A DNA stretch of 64,000 bases, taken from positions 2,511,973 through 2,575,972 of the forward strand of contig WBVU01000003.1 of NCBI GenBank assembly GCA_009192285.1. The letters run 5' to 3'. Under the pieces are notes generated by a model. That model was not told where the DNA came from and searched no databases. It saw only the letters and a program-made list of their open reading frames with translations. Position numbers and translations under genes: made by a program. The stretch is from Morchella semilibera. Lineage: Eukaryota > Ascomycota > Pezizomycetes > Pezizales > Morchellaceae. This document shows positions 45,782-57,251 of this stretch, piece by piece. Numbering within the stretch: the stretch's first letter is position 1; every line of letters begins with the position of its first letter.

Positions 45782-46101
45782 GAGCGTATTTACGAAGTGT
45801 CAAAACCCACAATTTACACTTTGCCATATTAAAAAGTGGGTTGCCGAAACTGTCAGTTCTGACTAGGCCCACAGGTGGGGGATGTAGGATACGCCTGGAT
45901 ATGTTTACTATACTGTGTGTAGTTCATATCCATCCAGCGTATTTCACAGTAAGCGTGAAGAATTATTTATCTATGGGGTTTTTCCTATCATCCTTCCTGA
46001 TGTAGTTAATTAGGTAACTGAGGGGAAATGTCAATTTTGCCTCTCGCAACCGTCATTCTTAAAGTGTCAATTGTTGAATTTGACACTTGGTAAATACGCT
46101 C
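45782..46101. mobile_element. MITE-like element with TA duplication
   Basis: A 320-bp block flanked by TA (45780-45781 and 46102-46103). Left end GAGCGTATTTACGAAGTGTC; the right end, reverse complemented, is GAGCGTATTTACCAAGTGTC, 22 of 23 identical through CAAA, with weaker pairing (ACAATT.ACACTTT) continuing to about 45 bp. There is no coding sequence. The centre contains a second nested inverted repeat (ATACGC..GGATATG against CATATCC..GCGTAT). TA duplication suggests a Tc1/mariner-type helper, but the termini differ from the element at 44105. Confidence 0.72.
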
Positions 46102-46107
46102 TATTCG

Positions 46108-46191
46108 CGACTACCATGAGAGCACTGGCGATTACCATGAGAGCACTGGCGATTACCATGAGAACACTATCGGTTACCATGAGAGCACTAG
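46108..46191 (+). repeat. 21-bp tandem repeat, four units
   Basis: Four head-to-tail copies of CGATTACCATGAGAGCACTGG with one to four differences each, directly to the right of the MITE-like element. The unit length is seven codons but no gene is evident across it. Confidence 0.88.
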
Positions 46192-46392
46192 CGGATCGCC
46201 AAGTGCATGCGCCATAGTCAAAGAGCGCCAGGAGATAATATTGGGATAGGAGATGGGTTAAGAAGGAGTAAACTCATTCAACCCACCATTTTTCAGACGG
46301 AGACAGAACAGACAAAGACGAGAGCACTATTACAATAACTATCGGGTACGGCCACAGTCGATAGACACGCTATCGTATCCCTTTACTGTGAA

Positions 46393-46432
46393 GACTGACC
46401 CCTGCTAAATTCACGAGAAGTGAAAAGCAGCC
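46393..46432 (+). promoter_or_regulatory. conserved upstream block, copy 2
   Basis: GACTGACCCCTGCTAAATTC, then ACGAGAAGTGAAAAGCAGCC, the counterpart of the block at 44384-44422 and only 7 nt before the ATG at 46440. It has the look of an intron 3' end (CTAAAT branch, CAG acceptor) in the 5' leader. Confidence 0.5.
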
Positions 46433-46439
46433 TACAATC

Positions 46440-46911
46440 ATGTTCAGGCTCCTCAGCAAGCAAGCGTTCAAGCCTATGGGCATTCATCACTACCGTCTTC
46501 AAATCCCCCATCCACACAGGGTAATCAGTACTACTCCGGTGAGCTCGAAGTTTCAATAGCATACAAACTGCACACTGACTGGGCGGCTCAGAGACGCAAC
46601 ACCGACGATGATAGTCATCATAGCGATGTCACTCCACCAGTAGTGCGGATGGTCCAGCCCACTCTACAGCTAGCTTCCAGTCCGGCGGTTCTGCTCCGTT
46701 CGTTACCTGGCAACGTTTTGGACAGGACCAGTTTGGCGGAACATTTTATCTCGGCAACGCGATGGAGAATAGACTCGTGAAGAGGATGGACGACCAAGAG
46801 ACCAGATTTGATAAGAGGCTCGACGGCCAGGAAGCAAGATTGAAGGAATACGTGGCGACTGGGCTTCATGAACTTCGGCTCGAAGTCCGCAACGATCGTT
46901 TAAACGATTAG
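46440..46911 (+). CDS. small coiled-coil protein, paralogous family, apparently intact
   Basis: Three exons join in phase: 46440-46538, 46592-46639 and 46681-46911, for about 125 residues. The N-terminus MFRLLSKQAFKPMGIHHYRL is basic and free of acidic residues, like a mitochondrial presequence. After a polar linker (RRNTDDDSHHSDVTPP) and an aromatic stretch (FVTWQRFGQDQFGGTFYLGN) a charged coiled coil runs MENRLVKRMDDQETRFDKRL and EARLKEYVATGLHELRLEVR to the stop at 46909-46911. The second intron is only 41 nt, the weakest point of the model. No family name is known to me. Its relative at 44513 shares the layout and the upstream block. Confidence 0.55.
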
Positions 46912-48900
46912 TTGAGCGTCAAGGGAAAAAGGTTGAGGTCTAGATAATAAATACTCTCTATTCTTGAGAACGTTACGGGCGTAGGTAGGGATTAGGTCGG
47001 AATGCTGTAGTTCAGCCTTGGCGGAACAATGACGCGAAGAGGTAAAACTGCGTCGTGTGTATTTCGTTTGCAAGGAGACCGCAGAGTGCACCGTGCACGT
47101 CGCCTGTACTTCTGGAAACTGGTCACGGTAGCGGAGATGGTCCCTCATGAGTTGGCAGCATTCAATCACCACGGTGATGTTAGTTAGTGATGGGGTGGTT
47201 GTGACCCATAGATAATTTACAACCGTTAATACGGAGTGTTTATGAGAACGCCCCGGTCGGAAGTTACCGAGCGGATCGAAGCTTGGCGGCGGATTAAATA
47301 TGGTGAGTGCTTGGCGCGGGGGAACGGATGCAGGAACGCCGCAGACTGCAGTGTACTCGTATTTCGCTGACGTTTGTGGACGCGACTGATATTGCATGCC
47401 ATACAAAAATACGCCAAGCTCATGATTTTGGGTGTATGCAATAATGGCCCAGTTCAAAAACGTCAGCGAAAAACGAGTAGGCTCGGCGGAACGATATGAC
47501 GCAGGGGTAAAACAACGCGTGGCGCGAGGTCAGTCAAGTTTGAAACAAGTGCACTACCCGTTTGTGGTTATCGTGATAGAGTATTCTCCAGGCAATTATA
47601 TAATGTGTCACTGATACCAAAGATTACACAAACCCCGCCCTAAGCATTGATTCCATCATATATAAGGGTTAGTGCATTCATTTCAATCAGCATCAGCAAG
47701 CTTTACCATTTGTGTCTGGAGTCTCCTGGGTCTCCTGACAATCTCCTTAATTTCATGATTGTCTCCTGAGTCTCCTGAGAGCCTCTTGAGTCACCTAAGA
47801 CCCCAAAAACATCAGGAGACAGATGCAATATCTACCTCCAGCGTAGAATACCGAACGAGCTTCCTGCTTATAACTAACGACAAATGGGAAAATTGTCCTC
47901 TTGTGGTGACCGTATATATGCCCTATACCGACCTAAACCACTCCTTTGGCACCTGCCGCCTTCGAAAGGTATGCGATACCCAGTCCCTCCGCAATTGAAG
48001 AATTCAATTTTTCATGAGTAAAGTCCGGAAGCAAGACATCGTATTCATTCGGACTAGGCCTATAGGGCTATATTCAGGGCCTCCTAGACGCATAAGACAT
48101 TTCTCTCATGCATTAGCGCCGAAACCCTGGCTGTAAAGACGTCCGTAAGCAGACTGGTCTCTGGAATACCCTGAATATGCCACGAAGTTCGCAGGCTCAT
48201 GCGTTCAAGACATAGACAAAACCCTGTAACCTGAGCGTTCTCAAGAATACTGCAATTTACTTCCAGCGTTCCGCGTTCCAGCAACTAAAGACAGGATCTT
48301 ACCTTCGCTCAGTGGGCCCCCCAATAAAATAGTAGAATGACTTTGCGAAAACTAAAAGTACAAACTCAAAGAAATCGTAATACAAATACAAATATTTTTT
48401 TCGAACTACCAAAGAAAAATCATCCCTCCACTCGCGTCGCCTGCTCGCAAGCTTAGACCCCAAGAAATGAGAAGTCCCAAGACCACTCTGCATGTGATAT
48501 GTCACTTTTGATCACAAGACTTAGAAGTACACTTGAAGACATTTTGAGTCCCCAATATTGGATTGCACTGTCAAGGTATTCCTAATCCCATATAGGCCAA
48601 GTCCCTCTAATGCATGCACAATGGTCTTGGGTGTTTCCATTTCTTGTTTCATTTGGAATTTTCTACGGGCGGTGACTAAAAGGCTCTAATAGCGCCAATG
48701 AAAAATTAGCATCAGTTACCACAAAAGGCTAGGAATAGCTGAAAGAGGACTTCATCCGTCCAAGGGATAGAAGTAAACCGTAATCCGACACGCCTCTAAG
48801 AATAACGCCTGTGTAGAGTTTTTTCCGGTATGTAAAACCACCAATCTTCTATGCATAGCTATCGTTTCGTATCATACAACCCTGAGGCGGAAAACACGCT
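46912..48900. other. repeat-rich non-coding DNA
   Basis: About 2 kb with no credible gene. GGCGGAACAATGACGCGAAG (about 47021-47040) and GGCGGAACGATATGACGCAG (about 47485-47504) are copies of one dispersed repeat; another lies in reverse near 49484-49500. The stretch 47716-47820 repeats GTCTCCTGA-type units in both orientations. An inverted copy of the 43949-43994 segment lies at 48255-48306. Confidence 0.5.
48255..48306 (-). repeat. dispersed repeat, inverted copy of the 43.9-kb segment
   Basis: On the minus strand this reads AAGGTAAGATCCTGTC, then TTTAGTTGCTGGAACG, then GGAACGCTGGAAGTA, matching 43946-43994 with only a few differences. It is preceded on that strand by GGGGGGCCC.CTGAGCG, like GGGGGGCCCCATGAGCG at 43855. 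Confidence 0.75.
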
Positions 48901-49500
48901 CTAACTTGCGTTCATTGACATTGGCCAATCCCGGTTACTAACAGTCCTCGCCTCCGGACTCCTCTCAACCTGGTAACTTTCACTCTCAAGAGGAAAGATA
49001 TGAGCCGCTTCAAAACCACTCCATATATCGAATGGTGCTCTTGCATTCATAACGCCCGATATGACACATCCTCCATCTCGGGCACGGGTTCCATCACGAA
49101 AGGCCTGGTCACGCCCAGAGATGCTGTGCGTGATGATTCGATACACCCATGGTTCATTGTTGACATCAATTCGACCTGTTTCAAAGTCAGCTAAGTAGTG
49201 ATTGAAACTTCCACTCGGAGAGCACCTACTGTCGCAGTAAACATCATAGTTTCCTTGTTGCAGCGGGTAGTTCGTTGTCGCTACGACATGGCCTGAAGTT
49301 CTTTCTTGAACGCGTAGTAGAGGAGCCTCCGTGATGAGTAGGATCCTAATCATATCAAGAAAATTCGCTTCCGTGACCGACCCATTCTGGATGAGCCCGC
49401 CCAAAGCCACGCTGGGCTTTGAGTCTGCTCTGTATCCGTCTATCGAATGGGGTACATACTTCTCTAATCCTGCGCCACATCTCTGTCATCGTTCCGCCAA
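48901..49500 (-). pseudogene. 5' and central part of an HNH-nuclease-family gene
   Basis: On the minus strand the frame runs from about LEKYVPHSIDGYRADSKPSV through FLDMIRILLITEAPLLRVQ, CDSRCSPSGSFNHYLADFET and AFRDGTRARDGGCVISG to GFEAAHIFPLESESY. AFRDGTRARDGGCVISG and AAHIFPL are the core of fungal HNH_2-type proteins, with the metal-binding His in AAHIFP. After that the reading leaves the family and stops at 48901-48903, so the C-terminal blocks are missing. The 5' edge merges into repeat sequence near 49500. The complementary C-terminal blocks occur only at 44816-45256, in opposite orientation. A short genuine protein cannot be excluded. Confidence 0.6.
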
Positions 49501-50403
49501 GCCTACACTGCAGCGTTCTACTCGGCACTTACCGACCGGAACGTTCTCAAGAGTTTCTGGAAACGCTTGTCGTTCACCCTACGCCTCTGGCTTGGGGTGG
49601 CGCTCGCCTGTAGGCCCGGATCCCGATGCACTAAACCTAAATAGGTAACTTTGTACCCGACCCCCTCTGTGTCCAACACTAGCCCGATCCGGGGCATTCC
49701 GCAGAATAACACTCCAAATCTCTCTAGAGTTCGGCTGATCCTAACGAGCCCGAAACTAATTTTTGGCCATTTTCCCCCATTAATTGGCCGCCTTGAAATA
49801 GAGTACGCGGACGGTAAGTAGTAGTTAAACTGGTAAGGCTCTGTTGTGTTGCTACAGGTAATGTATACATGTAGTCAATGATATATCTTACATATTATAC
49901 TGCACCCACAATATACAATTCTTCTTTTGTCTTTTCTTCTCTTCAATGCGTCACTCCATCATGTAACCAGCCAACCTCACAGAGGCAAGGTACAACGGAA
50001 TGCGTACCATAAGGCTGCGTAGATAAACATCAAATTCCGAGACTCCTTCTCTGCATTCTCTGCATTCCTGCCCCTGTGTTTATTGTGCCAGCAGTACCAG
50101 CCATTGATATATATGGCCCCATGCCTCGCCATTAGTTTTGGCGTTTTTCTTCAGAGAGGAAAACATAATGGCTCACGCAAGCTATATCGCAGCCACCACC
50201 ATTACAAGATCTACAGTCTTGTGCCGTCGCCGTCATGAAGATCCTCCAGCCTTCCACAGGAGGATGCCCAAGAGTACCAGCCCGCCGCCGAAATGTCAGC
50301 TCTCTCATGTCATAAATACAACCCCATATTCCACCAACAGTAACGAGCCTTTCAATGGAGCAACAACCTATAGTCTCTGCATCCGAATGCGCGCCAACAC
50401 ACA
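49501..50403. other. repeat remnant, then promoter of the metalloprotease gene
   Basis: 49555-49610 is an inverted copy of the 43862-43920 repeat (CAAGCGTT..GGCGCTCGC side). The rest is AT-rich with one TACATGTA near 49867. No gene is recognised. Confidence 0.5.
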
Positions 50404-51466
50404 ATGAATGCTCTAATGTTCCTCCTAGCCTTGTCACTGCTTCCCCCTACCACAGCAGTCGCAGTCTGGAACTGGCTCTTCCTCGTCTTCCCACACACCA
50501 GCACCACCGTCGGCGGCCCATCCCCATACCAGCACACCGGGACCATATCCCCCGCTGCTCTCTCCACCATCCCAAGACTCTCAAAAAACCTCGCCGCTAT
50601 TATCTCAAATACATCCGCTGGGATGGCGTCCTTCCAGGTCACAATGGCCACGTTCAAAGCACCGATGACATATGCGTCCCATAATTGCCCGGACGGCCCC
50701 GGGATCTGCTACTTCCCCGAGCTGTCTGACCTTGCGCCATATATTGCGCATGTCGCCGAAACCACCGGCGAGAGGTATGATGGTGTTGTTGCAATCAACC
50801 AGGCGGCCAATGACGGCGACGGTAGGTGGCTGGGCGGGAATGTGAGGGCGGCGTGCGGGTACAGCGAAGGACAGGTCGGCGAGGCCTTCAGTGGGACAGG
50901 GTTCGGCCACTGCTGGATTCCGATGGCGGGAGGGGATGCAGGGTTTAAGAAGTTTGATGAGATCTTTATCCATGAGATGGGGCATGCAGTCGACATGTTT
51001 TACCAGCGGTACGGGCCAGAGGAGTGTCGGAGGAGGATTCCGCCAGAGGGACATCATATATTAGACCAGGTTGATAAGGGAAGGAATACTTATAAGCGCT
51101 GGGCTGATGAAGAGAGTGGGTATGAAAATTACAAGTGGTGGGAAGAGTATGTTCCAACTTCCTGTTTTTATGGCCTGTATTGACGGTAGCCTGTGCGAGT
51201 ATAGGTATTTCACAGGAAACCGGCCAGATGAGAGAATACCAGAGGGGTCAGGCATATCGGAGAGCTGCTGGAAGCATGGCTCGCCAACCAGGGAATATGA
51301 TTATGGGGGTGTGAAGGGAAAAATACGATCATGGCCAGGAGAGACGCCAAAAGGCCCGCCACTGGCAGATGGAAGTGGGAGATTGAATGAGGAGTTTGTG
51401 GATACGGAGTGGGATGAAAAGGACTGGTGTGGCTTCGACGGGGTAAAGAGTTTTGGTAACGGCTAG
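50404..51466 (+). CDS. secreted HExxH zinc metalloprotease-like protein
   Basis: Two exons, 50404-51146 and 51205-51466, join in phase, giving about 334 residues. MNALMFLLALSLLPPTTAVA is a clear signal peptide. Near residue 195 FDEIFIHEMGHAVDMFYQRY contains the HEXXH zinc motif (HEMGH) in a hydrophobic helix, the usual active site of gluzincin or metzincin peptidases. The motif does not continue as HEXXHXXGXXH, and no GTXDXXYG block of M35 deuterolysins is present, so the third ligand is probably a downstream acidic residue (for example in the segment with DQVDKGRNTYKRWADEESG). Several Cys before and after suggest disulfides. It is the first of five consecutive genes for secreted proteins. 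Exact family and substrate are not recognised. Confidence 0.75.
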
Positions 51467-53491
51467 TGTGTGATTGTTATATGTGTGTCTTTGCGGGGCG
51501 TTTTGGCGTACTTCTCTAGAGTAAATATGGGTTTGTTCTTGCTCCCTCTGTGCGGGATTAGTCACCATAGTAATAAGCTATAATATTTGGCAGTAAACAA
51601 AATAAGAGGCTACATCAAGTGGTGATAGAATACTTTAAAAGTAAAGACTTCGGCAAGGCTTGGCTCACAACTAATCACTCGATATCCAAAGGTAGTTTAA
51701 GAATTGATTTTTATTTTTTGTTTAACGTAGAGCGGTGGAGGGGCGAGAGGGGCGAGAGGGTATGGCGGGGCTTGGCTCACGAATGGCTGAAAACATAATA
51801 GCGTACGTTCAAACCCGGAACCTTTGATATATTACATTGAACTCTTGGTGAAATGAGACTGTGATGCATTATGGATGCAATAGCCACCCGTTTACGGCGT
51901 GATGCATTATCGGTACATTATGCGATGCATTTCTTGGGATGGTAGTGATTGTACACCATTGCTATACGAAACGGCATGAGCAATCATCATCTCTAGATTC
52001 CTGAACCCCTCAACCTTTCACAAACAGACCCAACTGAATGGGACAAAACAGTGCTATTGAAGGATTATATCGGGCCGACTTTTCAACTCCACAGAGGGAA
52101 CGAAATTGAGAGCTTAAAAAGTATATAGCTGCCCTATACTTCAAGGGCATACCCAACTGTTATACAAAGCCACCCTCCGCCACTCCTTCTCTCATTGTCA
52201 GCCGCCACCTTTCCACCCCCGTTACCCCACCCCCGTCTCTCCTCCCCACCTCTCTCTGCCCCACTACATCCTATCCTCTTTTTACAGCCTCCCACTCCTC
52301 CCCCATCATATTTATCTTAGCGAATCTTCACCACTCAACCTACTATGACCCATCAAAATAATACTGCAGTGGGCAATCCATAATGGATATATATATGTGC
52401 CCACACGATACATGTATGTATTCCCACTCGCATCACTTACATAATGCTTCTTTGCAATCACCCCTCTTCCATGCTGGAATATGCTGGCCAGAAAAGAAGC
52501 TGACGAATCAGCATAAAGTCTACTGCTTTTTAGTAATCGCAGTTCCTATTTAGGAAGCCCATATCCGTTATCCATCATTCCATACCCCCCATTAGAACGG
52601 CCCCTTTTATCAATCCTCTTTTAGTTTTTATCTGCTCTGAGACTGCCCAGCTTTCTACACCATGGTACATACGCGAGAAAAGTATTCATGATCATAAGGT
52701 ATGACTCGGCCCAATTAATCAACTCAGATAGATGATATTGTAAACGTCCTAACAATTTCATTAGTCAATTTGTAACGGGGTGCTAGGCATCCGGGGCCCA
52801 AAAATCCATGGAGATAACACCTACATCAATCCCCAGCAGACAACGGTACAAGCACATAGTACCCCACTCCACCCTTAATTCTCAACATTAGCAAGGCGGG
52901 CCCGCGATCGGACTCGGGCTCGCCCCCGTAGTTGTGCTCCATCGCTTGCAACTGATCCCCTGCATACCTTACTAAGGTTCTCCCGATTTGGTCAAATTAT
53001 TAAGCCCTTACGGTTCACAAACCATCACGCTGCTGCACCAAAAACCTCGACAAGAAGGAGCAGGAATTAATAGAGCTGGAGCTATAGAAACATCTAATTC
53101 TTACTCACAACACTCGGTCTATATACATCCGAATAGCTCACACGGAAGCTCTTGGCATTCTAGTTCAGAGCTCAGCTCATATTTCAAGTGCTTCAAGTGA
53201 AACTCCCGGCGCCCAGTGTTACACAAGGGCCCTGAAGATGCTCGCATCTGGAGAAGCAAATGTCCGAAATAAGCTTAAATAATTCCGGCTGCACATGGAG
53301 CGCCGGCCCGCAGCGCAGCTGGTGGGGTATCCAACATGTGCCTGTACTTATGAAAACACTAGTAAACCATACCCAATTCACCTCATATCTGCAGAGAATC
53401 ACACAAGTATACAGTGATTGGTATAAAGTGCCCCCTTTCCTCCTCCTCTCAAGATGGTTCACTACCTCTAGATTTCCCTAAGCAATCCAAG
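51467..53491. other. intergenic
   Basis: About 2 kb. GATGCATTAT-like words cluster near 51860-51930, a C-rich tract spans about 52175-52300, and one TACATGTA lies near 52409. No gene is recognised. Confidence 0.45.
53422..53427 (+). promoter_or_regulatory. TATA box of the PL4 gene
   Basis: TATAAA lies about 65-70 bp upstream of the ATG at 53492, followed by a pyrimidine-rich leader, a usual arrangement for highly expressed fungal secreted enzymes. Confidence 0.55.
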
Positions 53492-55406
53492 ATGCTGCCC
53501 ATCCAGCTCCTCTTTGCCTTCCTCGGTCTTCTCGCTCCATTGGCTCACGCTGCCTTTGGTTACACCTCCGATAGCACGCACTTCACTGTTGACGCCGGCT
53601 CTGCTAACCCACTCATCTTTAAGGTCGCAAAGGCCAACGGTGATATCACCTCCATTCTCTACCGCGGCGTGCAGCTGCAGCAGCAGAGCCCGTACTCCCA
53701 CATCAACTCTGGTCTCGGAACTGCCACTGTCTCCGCTAGTACCATTGGCAGTTATGTAAAGATCACTGTTGTGGCCAGTGGAATCACCCACTACTACGTC
53801 GTGCGTAGTGGCGACTCGACCATCTTCATGGCAACATATGTCACGGCGCACCCGTCAGTTGGCGAATTGAGGTTCATTGCTAGACTCGAAAGTACCTACT
53901 TGCCATCAGCGGAGTATTTGGGTGCGGATACATCGAGCTCCACGAGCACAGTTGAGGGTAGTGACGTGGTATGTTCTCTCTTATGACCGCGAAAGCCTTT
54001 ATATGGATGCGGACCATTAGCTGATATGGGCGTCAATGCAGTTTATTGTCAATGGACAGACCCGCAGCAAGTTCTACTCGAGCGAAAGATTCATTGACGA
54101 TGAGGTCCACTGTGGGTATTATCGTTTTATTTGAGGGGACCTGGGCTAATGTACTGCACCTAGGTATCTATGGAACGGATGCAAAGGCCTGCATGGTCAT
54201 TCCCGACCCGACTGCCTACGAGACTTCCGCCGGCGGTCCTTTCATGCGTGACATCAACTACGTAAATTAGCCTTCTTCACCCCCCATAGCCGTTGAGGTG
54301 TCATCACTAACCACAATACGAGACTTAGAATAACGGCGGTGACTACCACGCTCTCTACTGGTACATGAACTCTGGTCATGTGCGCACCGAAGATCCTCGT
54401 CTCGGTCTCCACGGCCCTGTAAATCTCCAAACCCCCATTCTAATCATTACCCCTACTAACTATCACCCCTAATCACCAGTACGCACTCGTCTTCTCTCGC
54501 TCCGGTGAACCCTCTGGATCTCTCGACACCTCCTTCTTCAGTACCCTTTCCATCAGTGGCTATGTCCCCACCGCTTCTCGTGGATACGTAACTGGTACCG
54601 CCACCGGTATTCCTAGCGGCTTCCAGACCGTCCTACACTGGTACAACTCGGCAGCCCAATACTGGACATATGCCTCCAGTTCCGGCACCTTCACATCCCC
54701 GCCCATGAAGCCTGGTACCTATACAATGGTCCTGTACAAGGATGAGCTCAAAGTTGCCACAAAGTCCGTCACTGTCACTGCCGGCTCTACCACCGCCTCA
54801 GGCACTATCGCCTCTACAGAAGGCACCCGCGCTACCGTCTGGCGCATCGGCGAGTTCAACGGCCGCCCCACCGGCTTCCGCAACGCCGAAAATCAGCTGC
54901 GCATGCATCCGACCGACTCCCGCATGTCGTCTTGGGGCCCGCTTACTTACACTGTTGGCAGTAGCGGCACCGATGGTTTCCCAATGGCACAGGTCGTTGC
55001 CGTCAATAACCCAACGACAATCAAGTTCACAACCAGCAGCACGAGCGGGAACTTTGTTCTAAGGGTTGGGACAACCCTTGCATTCGCCGGCGCCCGCCCG
55101 CAAGTGACAGTCAATGGGTGGTCAAGCAGCACACCGGCGGCACCGACAAAGATTGATTCGCGAGGCTTGACAAGAGGCGCATATAGGGGATATGGGGAAA
55201 GCTACGATTACGCAATCCCATCAGGGACTATTGTGTCTGGAACGAACACAATTACGATTAGTGCCGTGTCAGGTAGCTCAGGGGACGCATTCTTAAGTCC
55301 CAATTTTGTGAGTCTTTTCTTTCCTTTCATAGGTCCATGTTGTATGTGACTTTATACTGACTATGGTTTATAGATTTATGACGCGGTCGAGCTTTTCACA
55401 TCTTAG
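53492..55406 (+). CDS. PL4 rhamnogalacturonan lyase
   Basis: Rhamnogalacturonan lyase cleaves the galacturonate-rhamnose backbone of pectin by beta-elimination outside the cell. Six exons (53492-53968, 54042-54111, 54164-54261, 54329-54418, 54480-55307, 55374-55406) join in phase to about 531 residues, the usual length of the fungal PL4 enzyme. The signal peptide is [20 protein letters not shown]. Diagnostic text follows: [68 protein letters not shown], a fibronectin-like middle ([18 protein letters not shown]) and the C-terminal carbohydrate-binding-like domain with [18 protein letters not shown] and [20 protein letters not shown], ending [10 protein letters not shown]. No break is seen. It sits with other plant-wall-degrading genes. 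Confidence 0.95.
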
Positions 55407-57251
55407 ATGTTGGATGGGAGGTAGTACAGTTGCCCGGAAATGATTGGTTGCGCAGGATTTAATGAATACCGTACCAGCTGTCACATCGCTAGCGAGTATT
55501 TTCAGGAACGGTAGCTGAGAAACAAAAGAATTTGTCCAAGAGAATTAATATATATACAAAGCAGAACGCATGGACCTGTGCAAGTTCCTTCTTATTTTAA
55601 AAAAATGATCAAGTTTTCAGTACTCTGCATTGACAATAACGAGCGACAACTCACACCCTAGTATAATATGTGAGGTACATTTAAAGTAAACCATGCACTA
55701 GCTGGGAGTGCGAAATAAAAAACAAGGACTAGCAATAAGCATAAGCTGCAAACCCCAACTTGTACCCCGCCTCTTTCTCCCATTACCAATTTATGCATAT
55801 ATATATACAAGCGGTATTTAAAGTCAAGTACTTACAAAGTATTTCGCCGAGTTACTAATCTTTGCCGCGCGCCGCTCAGATGTCTCCCCTGAGTTTTATT
55901 TCCTCGTCTGTGCTATAAAGTAGCTATGTACATATTGTAGTTAGTACATACGTACTATACTAGGGGACAGACGCTGCAGTTACATATAAGTACGGACATA
56001 GAGTACCAACCTCACCAGACCGCCTCTTGAAACGGCTCAGCCTGGGAATTTGGGTCCTAAATAAAAGTACATTGTATCTTATGAAACCGCAGGGAGTATT
56101 TACCCCCTTTTGTGTACTTGTGTGATCTGTGCACGACCAGCATTCTCTTCCAGGGGTTCTCTCCCACATGACCTATTGAAACAAACAGTTCTGTTTTGTA
56201 GTTATAGCAGTATATGGTGGGCGGGTTGTCAGCCTTGCTATGTACATGTAGCTTCTCTTCCAAAACTTGACGTCACTTGCGTTTTCTCCTCCCCCACCCC
56301 AAAGGCCGTCGGCCCGCAAATTCTCATCCGGCCCCGGTTCCCCCGCCTTTTTTTCTTCCCTTTTTTTCTTTTTGGCGCGCGTGGGTAGGTGGTACTGCAG
56401 CTACATAATAGCTACCAAATTAAATGGATCACAGGAGCAGGAAACAGCGGGGTAATATGTGGTGTTGTGGGTTATGAAAAGGAAAAAAAAATTCATCTAT
56501 ATCAGCAACCTCCCCCCCCCCCATTCTCAAACTCCTTCTATCCGGACCGTCGGGCGAGGGACAAAGGGGGGAGGGCACTGAATACTATGCTAGCTACATG
56601 TACATACTGCGCGGTTAATATTCCCCGTCCAGGGGTCCGTTGGCAATATAGGCCGTTGATTCCGAACATCCCTGAGCGTAACGGTGGGTTTTAGGTTGAC
56701 AACCGTGTGGTTCCTGACCACCAAAGTCTGGGGTATATGGGCAGCTGTCGGGTCTGCGGGCCCGATGTTACGGGATTGCAGTGATTGTGGTTCCGCTTAT
56801 AGTGGCTTACTTAACGGACCTTATGAAAGTGGTTTTTGGTAACCATTGATAGTACCTCTATTGGGTGACCACCACCACACCGTTACGGATCCTCAGCTGG
56901 GGTAAGTTAATTAGATGTATGTACTTACAATTTTATTACATTTACATTGCTCCCTTAATATTGCCAGCCGCCCAAACTAGATGTTCATGGTTATGCATGC
57001 GCTATGGAAGTGTCTGTTTTCATTCCGAAGGTTTGTGATATTACCTGAAGGAAGCGGTAATCCGAATCAGCGTAATCAATCAATATCATACCATATTATA
57101 TTTGGGGAAGAAGAGGAGAAGACAAAATATTGTCAAAAAAAAGACTTTAAATACTGGCCGATTCCCCGTCTTTGTAGCTGTTTCTGCAGTACCCACTCGA
57201 CCTTAAACACTCCATCACCTTCCTTCAAGAACAGTATACCTAATAACAACA
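55407..57251. other. intergenic
   Basis: About 1.8 kb. Polypyrimidine and C runs occur near 56340-56370 and 56510-56522. TACATGTA occurs near 56239 and 56596. The last 150 bp hold TTTAAATA near 57146 and a CT/CA-rich leader before the AA9 ATG. No gene is recognised. Confidence 0.45.

Noticed and set aside
46108-46191. CRISPR-like array
   Set aside because: Units are contiguous with no spacers, and the genome is eukaryotic; it is a minisatellite.
43246-49900. LTR retrotransposon or other capsid-bearing element in the repeat patch
   Set aside because: No reverse transcriptase, integrase, capsid or long terminal repeats are seen; repeats are short and the only elements with clear ends are MITE-like.
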